Part shown: positions 58,922-64,000 of the stretch, piece by piece
Numbering within the stretch: position 1 is the first letter of the stretch
Layout of the letters: each line of letters starts with the position of its first letter
Origin: Erythrobacter sp.
GTDB lineage: Bacteria > Pseudomonadota > Alphaproteobacteria > Sphingomonadales > Sphingomonadaceae
Length of the DNA: 64,000 nt
Reading direction: 5' to 3'
NCBI GenBank assembly: GCA_023653115.1
Contig: JAMNXO010000007.1
Coordinates: 1 to 64,000 of the forward strand
Made by a program: the position numbers and the translations under genes
Notes under the pieces: generated by a model
Database searches by the model: none
Told to the model about the DNA's origin: nothing
What the model saw: the letters and a program-made list of their open reading frames with translations, nothing else

Positions 58922-59025
58922 GCCACCTTCGGTGGCGCAGACCACCCGCCCCGCCTCCCCACCCGGCCACCAAAGCATAATGGTATCATTGGTGGCCGGG
59001 TGGGGAGGCGGGGCGGGCGGTCTGC
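58922..59025. repeat. 37-bp near-perfect inverted repeat between convergent genes
   Basis: Left arm 58937-58973 and right arm 58989-59025 match over 37 bp with a single mismatch, around a 15-base loop. A small hairpin GCCACC-ttc-GGTGGC (58922-58936) lies just outside. The block separates the flippase (+) and gcvPB (-) genes. A stem this long and stable would work as a terminator from either side, and its symmetry also resembles the dispersed palindromes of this genome. Confidence 0.8.
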
Positions 59026-59046
59026 TTCGCGCGTCAGCGCGACCGA

Positions 59047-60600
59047 TTATTCAAACGCCAGCTTGGGCTTGCGCGCTGCGGCCGTTTCATCGAGCCGCCG
59101 CCGGGGCGCGTAGTAAGGCGCCTGCTTCAGCGCCTCGTCGCCTGCCAGCGCCCGTTCCACCACGGCTCGGAAGGCGGTGATGAACTGGTCGATCGCTGCC
59201 TTGCTCTCGGTCTCGGTCGGCTCGACCAGCATCGCGCCATGGACCACCAGCGGGAAATAGACCGTCATCGGGTGATAGCCCTCGTCGATCAGCCCCTTGG
59301 CCACATCCAGCGTCGTCAGCCCTTGGGTGAAGTCCTTATCGCCAAACAGCGCCTCGTGCATGCACGGGCCAGAGCCGGCGAAGGGCGCATGGAGAATATC
59401 CTCCATCGAGCGCAGGATGTAGTTGGCGTTGAGCACCGCATCCTCGGCCACCTGCTTCAGGCCATCGGCCCCGTGGCTGAGCATATAGGTGAGCGCACGG
59501 GTGAACATCCCCATCTGCCCGTGGAACGCGGTCATGCGGCCGAAGGTCGGGCCGCATTCCTCACCGCTTTCCTCCTCGACGAGGTAGAAAGCGCCATCGT
59601 CCTGCTTGCGCACGAAAGGCAGCGGCGCATAGGGCGCCAGCGCTTCCGACAGCACCACCGGCCCCGAACCCGGCCCGCCGCCGCCGTGCGGGGTGGAGAA
59701 GGTCTTGTGCAGGTTGATGTGCATCGCATCCACGCCAAGGTCGCCCGGGCGCACCTTGCCGACGATGGCGTTGAAGTTCGCCCCGTCGCAATAGACATAG
59801 CCGCCCACCGCATGGACCGCATCGGCGATCTCGCGGAAGTCCTTCTCGAACAGGCCGCAGGTGTTGGGGTTGGTGATCATCACCGCCGCTACATCCGGCC
59901 CCAGCCGTGCCTTCAGCGCCGCCACATCGACTCGGCCTTCAGGCGTCGCGGGGATATCCTCGACCCGGTAATTGGCGAAGGCCGCCGTGGCGGGATTGGT
60001 GCCGTGGGCGCTTTCGGGCACCAGCACCACTTCGCGCGCATCGCCGCGGGCTTCGTGCGCGGCGCGGATCGCGAGGATGCCGCACAGCTCGCCGTGGGCG
60101 CCGGCCTTGGGGCTCATCGCCACCGCCGGCATCCCGGTCAGCGTGCACAGCCAATGGCCGAGCTGGTGGACCACTTCGAGCGCGCCCTGCACCGTCGACT
60201 GCGGCGCGAGCGGGTGGATATCGGCAAAGCCGGGAAGCCGCGCCATCTTCTCGTTGAGGCGCGGGTTGTGCTTCATCGTGCAGCTGCCGAGCGGGAAGAA
60301 CCCGAGGTCGATCCCGTAATTCTGGCGGCTGAGGCGGGTGTAGTGGCGCACGGTCTCCGGCTCGGTCAGGCCGACAAGGCCGATCGCTTCGCCGCGGGCA
60401 AGACCGGCAAGGCGTGTCGGCGCGCTGGCATCGACCGGCGGCAGATCGACGCCGGTCACGTCCGCGCGGCCAATCTCGAACAGCAGCGGTTCTTCAAGCA
60501 TCAGCGCGCGGTTGCCGGTGGTGGTGGCCGGGCCATTGACGAAGCCTGCATCGGCAAGCTGCATTTCGGGCTTCCAGCCGGACTGGTTCGGGGCGTTCAT
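59047..60600 (-). CDS. gcvPB: Glycine decarboxylase, subunit 2 (PLP-binding)
   Basis: The 517-residue subunit carries the PLP lysine K299 in NLHKTFSTPHGGGGPG. Other P-protein motifs present are FPLGSCTMKHNPRLNE, ESAHGTNPATAAFANY and EPTETESK. It decarboxylates glycine and passes the aminomethyl group to lipoyl-GcvH. Its ATG at 60600 overlaps the gcvPA stop (TGATG), so both halves of the P-protein are made together. It ends the glycine-cleavage operon. Confidence 0.96.
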   Translation of the reverse strand: MNAPNQSGWKPEMQLADAGFVNGPATTTGNRALMLEEPLLFEIGRADVTGVDLPPVDASAPTRLAGLARGEAIGLVGLTEPETVRHYTRLSRQNYGIDLGFFPLGSCTMKHNPRLNEKMARLPGFADIHPLAPQSTVQGALEVVHQLGHWLCTLTGMPAVAMSPKAGAHGELCGILAIRAAHEARGDAREVVLVPESAHGTNPATAAFANYRVEDIPATPEGRVDVAALKARLGPDVAAVMITNPNTCGLFEKDFREIADAVHAVGGYVYCDGANFNAIVGKVRPGDLGVDAMHINLHKTFSTPHGGGGPGSGPVVLSEALAPYAPLPFVRKQDDGAFYLVEEESGEECGPTFGRMTAFHGQMGMFTRALTYMLSHGADGLKQVAEDAVLNANYILRSMEDILHAPFAGSGPCMHEALFGDKDFTQGLTTLDVAKGLIDEGYHPMTVYFPLVVHGAMLVEPTETESKAAIDQFITAFRAVVERALAGDEALKQAPYYAPRRRLDETAAARKPKLAFE

Positions 60601-61973
60601 CACACGGTCTCCTTGATGCTGGCTTCAAGCTCGCGGGCGAGCACCTCGATATCCTCTTCGGTGGTGGTCTCGGTCACCGCGACCAGCAGCGCGTGTTCGA
60701 GCGCTTCGACCCCGGGATAGAGCCGCCCCAGCGACACCCCGCCGAGCACGCCGCGATCCGCCAGATCGCGAATGATTTCGCGCGCAGGCTTGCCGCCGAG
60801 CATCAGGGTGAACTCGTTGAAGAAGGCATTGTTGAGCACCTCCACGCCCGGCACCTTGGCAAGGCGGTCTGCCGCGAGGCAGGCAAGGCGGTGGTTTTCT
60901 GCCGCCAGCTCGCGCAGGCCGCGCTCGCCCAGCAGCGTCATGTGGACGGTGAAGGCCAGCGCGCACAGGCCCGAATTGGTGCAGATGTTGCTGGTCGCCT
61001 TCTCGCGGCGGATGTGCTGCTCGCGGGTGGAGAGCGTCAGCACGAAGCCGCGCTTGCCCTCGGCGTCGGTGGTCTCGCCGCACAGCCGGCCCGGCATCTG
61101 CCGCACGTGCTTGGGATCGCGCACCGCAAACAGGCCCAGGTAAGGCCCGCCGAATTGCAGGCCGACGCCCAATGACTGGCCCTCGCCCACCACGATGTCC
61201 GCGCCCATCTCGCCCGGCGACTTGATTGCGCCGAGCGCCACCGGCTCGGTGTTCACAACCACCAGCAGCGCGCCCTTGGCGTGGGCGGCTTCGGCCACCG
61301 GAGTAAGATCGCTGATGCGACCGAGGATGTCGGGATATTGCACCACGACGCAGGCGGTCTCCTCGTCGATGCGGGCGATCAACCCGTCAAGATCAGGCTC
61401 TGCGGTGATCGCGGGCATCGCGTCGGCGATCTCGTCACCGGTGAAGTGCGCCATGGTCTTCACGACCTGCGCATAATGCGGGTGCAGCGCGCCCGAGAGC
61501 ACCGCGCGCTTGCGGCGGGTCACGCGGGTCGCCATCGCCACGGCCTCCCAGCACGCGGTCGAGCCATCATAGAGCGAGGCATTCGCCACCGCGCAGCCAT
61601 AGAGGCGCGCAACCTGGGTCTGGAACTCGAACAGCATCTGCAGCGTGCCCTGCGCGATTTCCGGCTGGTAGGGCGTGTAGGCGGTCAGGAACTCGCCGCG
61701 CTGGATGATGGTATCGACGCTGGCCGGCACATGGTGGCGATAGGCGCCCGCGCCAAGGAAGAACGGCACATCGCCCGCCACCAGATTCTTCGCCGCCAGC
61801 GCCTTCATGTGGCGTTCCACCGCCATTTCGCCGGCGTGCATCGGCAGGCCGTGGATCGGGCCATCGAGACGGGCGACTTCGGGCACATCGACGAACAGAT
61901 CGTCAATGTTCGTAGCGCCGATTTTCGCCAGCATCGCCTGCCGGTCGGTATCGGTGAGAGGAAGGTAGCGCAT
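60600..61973 (-). CDS. gcvPA: Glycine decarboxylase, subunit 1
   Basis: The 457-residue subunit opens [19 protein letters not shown]. It has [17 protein letters not shown] [17 protein letters not shown] near residue 70, [13 protein letters not shown] near 96, and a C-terminal [21 protein letters not shown] (split over 304-324). It lacks the PLP lysine, which is in subunit 2; the two form the active heterodimer. An in-frame extension to 62096 crosses the neighbouring coding end and is rejected. Confidence 0.96.
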   Translation of the reverse strand: MRYLPLTDTDRQAMLAKIGATNIDDLFVDVPEVARLDGPIHGLPMHAGEMAVERHMKALAAKNLVAGDVPFFLGAGAYRHHVPASVDTIIQRGEFLTAYTPYQPEIAQGTLQMLFEFQTQVARLYGCAVANASLYDGSTACWEAVAMATRVTRRKRAVLSGALHPHYAQVVKTMAHFTGDEIADAMPAITAEPDLDGLIARIDEETACVVVQYPDILGRISDLTPVAEAAHAKGALLVVVNTEPVALGAIKSPGEMGADIVVGEGQSLGVGLQFGGPYLGLFAVRDPKHVRQMPGRLCGETTDAEGKRGFVLTLSTREQHIRREKATSNICTNSGLCALAFTVHMTLLGERGLRELAAENHRLACLAADRLAKVPGVEVLNNAFFNEFTLMLGGKPAREIIRDLADRGVLGGVSLGRLYPGVEALEHALLVAVTETTTEEDIEVLARELEASIKETV

Positions 61974-62005
61974 GGGGAGAGGTATCCGTGGCTGGGGGTG
62001 GAAAG

Positions 62006-62815
62006 TCAGGCGGGTTGAGGGGAGGCGCTCAATTGCGCCAGATCGGCAAGGTTTGCGGCAAAGCGCGCCGGGCCGGTGTGCGAGGTGCGCATCCACGGCG
62101 CGAGCCAGATGCGGAAACCGGCGGCGCGCACGCGGTGGCAGAAGGCGTAATCATCGGACAACAGGTGTCCTGTGTCCGGATCGATCAGCGGCATGAACAG
62201 CGCGGTGAGCTGGTCGCCCGCCAGCCCGCTTTCCCGGTCCAGCTGATCGGCAGCGTAACGCAGTTCGGGATGCGCCGCGCACAGCGCCTCGATCACGTTG
62301 CGGCGGATCACCATCAGCCCGGTGCCGACGCGCAGCAGCTCGATCGGCGCATCCAGCCGGAATTCGCCCTTGGGATCAAGCGGTTCCACCGCGAACAGGC
62401 CCGAGAAGCGTTCAAGCTCGCCGGGGTTATCCGCCGCCAGCCCCTTGGCCGCGGCCGATGCCACAAGGCTCCAGTTGATCCGGCGCTTGGGATAGGGCGC
62501 ACCGATCACCGCGAGGCGATCATCGGCCTGCATCCGGGCGACAAGATCAATCACCTCCTCGGGCACAAAGCCGATATCGCCATCGATGAATACGAGGTGC
62601 GTCGCATCCGATTGCAGGAACGCCGCGGCGAGCACATTGCGCGCGCGGTCGATCACGGCATTGTTGCTGAGCCAGGCGAAGGCACAGCCCACCCCGGCCC
62701 GCTCTGCCGCGCCCGTCAGGCCGACCACGCTGCGCAGGTAATCCGCTTGCGCCCCGTCATACAGCGGGGTCGCAACCATCAAACGCACATCAGCGAGGGC
62801 CGGCGCAGCGGTCAT
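62006..62815 (-). CDS. Glycosyltransferase-like protein inside the gcv operon
   Basis: The 269-residue protein has a GT-A-like layout: [14 protein letters not shown] near residue 14, then [24 protein letters not shown] (60-83, with the DGD metal motif at 78-80). It also has [13 protein letters not shown] near 103, [10 protein letters not shown] near 163 and [14 protein letters not shown] near 220. Such proteins transfer sugars or related groups. It overlaps gcvH by 4 bp and stands 32 bp before gcvPA, so it is transcribed with the glycine-cleavage genes although it has no known role in that pathway. Confidence 0.75.
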   Translation of the reverse strand: MTAAPALADVRLMVATPLYDGAQADYLRSVVGLTGAAERAGVGCAFAWLSNNAVIDRARNVLAAAFLQSDATHLVFIDGDIGFVPEEVIDLVARMQADDRLAVIGAPYPKRRINWSLVASAAAKGLAADNPGELERFSGLFAVEPLDPKGEFRLDAPIELLRVGTGLMVIRRNVIEALCAAHPELRYAADQLDRESGLAGDQLTALFMPLIDPDTGHLLSDDYAFCHRVRAAGFRIWLAPWMRTSHTGPARFAANLADLAQLSASPQPA

Positions 62816-63180
62816 AGGCTGTCGATGAAGGCCTTGTAGCCGGCTTCGTCCATCAGCGCGTCAAGCTGGGCGGCGTTGCCGATGGTCATCTTGAAGAACC
62901 AGCCTTCGCCCTCGGGCGCGGAGTTGACCAGCGACGGGTCTTCCTCGAGCGCGGGGTTGGTCTCGGTCACTTCGCCGTCAATCGGAGCGTAGACGTCGGA
63001 TGCTGCCTTGACGCTTTCGACCACGGCGGCATCCTTGCCCTGCTGGATCGCGGTGCCGACCGCGGGCAGTTCCACGAAGACGATGTCGCCCAACTGGCCC
63101 TGCGCATAGTCGGTGATGCCGACCGTGGCGACGTCGCCGTCAACGTCGATCCATTCATGTTCATCGGTAAAGTAACGCAT
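62812..63180 (-). CDS. gcvH: Glycine cleavage H-protein
   Basis: The 122-residue carrier has the lipoyl-attachment lysine K58 in VESVKAASD, with DEHEW near the start and EGWFFKM near 94, normal for GcvH. It shuttles the aminomethyl group between the P- and T-proteins. Its stop overlaps the start of the glycosyltransferase-like gene by 4 bp. It begins 3 bp after gcvT. Confidence 0.96.
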   Translation of the reverse strand: MRYFTDEHEWIDVDGDVATVGITDYAQGQLGDIVFVELPAVGTAIQQGKDAAVVESVKAASDVYAPIDGEVTETNPALEEDPSLVNSAPEGEGWFFKMTIGNAAQLDALMDEAGYKAFIDSL

Positions 63181-63183
63181 GGG

Positions 63184-64000
63184 TCAGCTCCCTCGGAAAT
63201 AGCGGTGCGGGACAAAAGGCGTGGGTGAAACGGTGGCGGCAAGACGCTTGCCGCGAACCTCGACTTCAAGGGCGGTGCCGGTTGCGGCGTATTGCGAAGC
63301 GACATAGGCCATGGCGATGGGGGCGCCCAATGTGGGCGAGAAGCCGCCGCTGGTGACGGTGCCGATGCGGTCAGAGCCGCTGAAGACTTCGGCGCCTTCG
63401 CGGGCAGGCAGGCGGCCTTCAATGCACAAGCCCACCCACTTGCGCGCCGTGCCTTCATTGATCTCGCGGATGATGCGGTCTGCGCCGTGGAAGCCGCCTT
63501 CCGTGCGGCGGCGCTTGTTGATGCCGAACACAAGGCCCGCTTCGATGGGGCTGGTCTCAGGCGACATATCGTGGCCGTATAGCGGCAGCCCCGCCTCCAG
63601 CCGCAGCGAATCCCGCGCGCCAAGGCCGATGGGCTTCACTTCCGGTTCGGCGCAGAGCAGATCGGCCACTTCGGCGGCGGGTGCGGCGGGAAGCGAGATT
63701 TCGAACCCGTCCTCGCCGGTGTAGCCCGCCCGCGCGATGGTGACATCGTGACCCGCCAGCTTGAACTTGCCGAACTTCATGAAGGTCAGCGCCTCCACCC
63801 CCGGCACATGGCGCGCCAATGCGTCCGCCGCCTTGGGGCCCTGCAAGGCGAGCAGCGCGTGCTCATCCAAGTGATTGAGGGTGATGTCGTCCGGCAGCGC
63901 CTCGCGCAAAGTGCCGATATCGTCCCACTTGGTCGCGCCGTTGACCACCAGATAGAGCGCATCGGGCCAGCGCGAGATCATCAGGTCATCCAGCACGCCG
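63184..64000 (-). CDS. gcvT: Glycine cleavage T-protein (aminomethyltransferase), C-terminal part
   Basis: The N-terminal part of this gene lies beyond the window; 272 codons are visible in frame to the last base. Features include GVLDDLMIS near the visible start, then a region with LALQGPKAAD, the GYTGEDGFEIS motif, the GLGARDSLRLEAGLPLYGHD sequence and a C-terminal GKRLAATVSPTPFVPHRY. It takes the aminomethyl group from GcvH, giving methylene-tetrahydrofolate and ammonia. Any upstream glycine riboswitch would lie outside the window. Confidence 0.95.
   Translation of the reverse strand, partial: GVLDDLMISRWPDALYLVVNGATKWDDIGTLREALPDDITLNHLDEHALLALQGPKAADALARHVPGVEALTFMKFGKFKLAGHDVTIARAGYTGEDGFEISLPAAPAAEVADLLCAEPEVKPIGLGARDSLRLEAGLPLYGHDMSPETSPIEAGLVFGINKRRRTEGGFHGADRIIREINEGTARKWVGLCIEGRLPAREGAEVFSGSDRIGTVTSGGFSPTLGAPIAMAYVASQYAATGTALEVEVRGKRLAATVSPTPFVPHRYFRGS

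Overview
The window is about 64 kb of GC-rich, densely packed alphaproteobacterial chromosome. The gene set points to a sphingomonad of the Erythrobacteraceae type (Erythrobacter/Porphyrobacter relatives). Evidence for this is a carotenoid cluster (crtY-crtI-crtB), a large TonB-dependent receptor, a TorF-type (Gcw_chp) porin, a split two-subunit glycine decarboxylase, and several short palindromic intergenic repeats typical of this group. The genus cannot be fixed from the sequence alone.

Layout. 1-4.2 kb: carotenoid genes (3' end of crtY, crtI, crtB), with a barstar-like gene and a LOG-family gene inserted between crtI and crtB. 4.3-8.4 kb: an SnoaL-like secreted protein and a biotin-dependent acyl-CoA carboxylase (alpha and beta subunits). 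8.5-13.4 kb: Bcr/CflA-type exporter, DNA polymerase IV, NUDIX hydrolase, 6-phosphogluconolactonase-like protein, Dps and a degenerate Gdt1-like membrane protein. 13.4-18.2 kb: a TonB receptor / beta-propeller phytase / PhoX-like phosphatase operon that looks like a phytate-phosphorus scavenging unit. 18.4-24.1 kb: SDR, zinc alcohol dehydrogenase, TorF porin, penicillin-acylase-family enzyme.

24.2-34.3 kb: a LuxR-type response regulator and a Reg_prop histidine kinase, divergent from a tightly packed seven-gene unit: Tat-exported chloroperoxidase-like hydrolase, Dps, YcaC-like cysteine hydrolase, XapX membrane protein, YtcJ-like amidohydrolase with a Cys/His tail, DUF1275 membrane protein and an alginate-export-type outer-membrane protein. 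The parts suggest a sensed oxidant or compound-detoxification module whose substrate is unknown. 34.4-35.8 kb: two rRNA modification genes (rluE, rlmJ).

35.9-51.3 kb is a genomic island. A tyrosine integrase lies just 3' of an intact tRNA-Gly(CCC), and a 34-bp imperfect copy of the tRNA 3' end lies 15.4 kb away. Paired TGACCCCCA sites occur at both ends. The island holds integrase, an AlpA-type regulator, a small gene, a primase/helicase-like replication protein and another small gene (a satellite-like replication core). Its cargo is a complete type I restriction-modification operon (hsdR-hsdM-hsdS) translationally coupled to a GmrSD-like DUF262 nuclease, plus an M15-peptidase-like protein and a Sel1-repeat protein. 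No structural phage genes are seen. This is the strongest candidate for an unusual system.

51.4-64 kb returns to core chromosome: an EEP-family phosphatase/nuclease, M24 peptidase, zinc-ribbon protein, a frameshifted SMP-30/gluconolactonase gene, mmsA, a MobA-like nucleotidyltransferase with a polysaccharide flippase, and a glycine cleavage operon (gcvT-gcvH-glycosyltransferase-gcvPA-gcvPB). The glycosyltransferase is an unexpected member of that operon.
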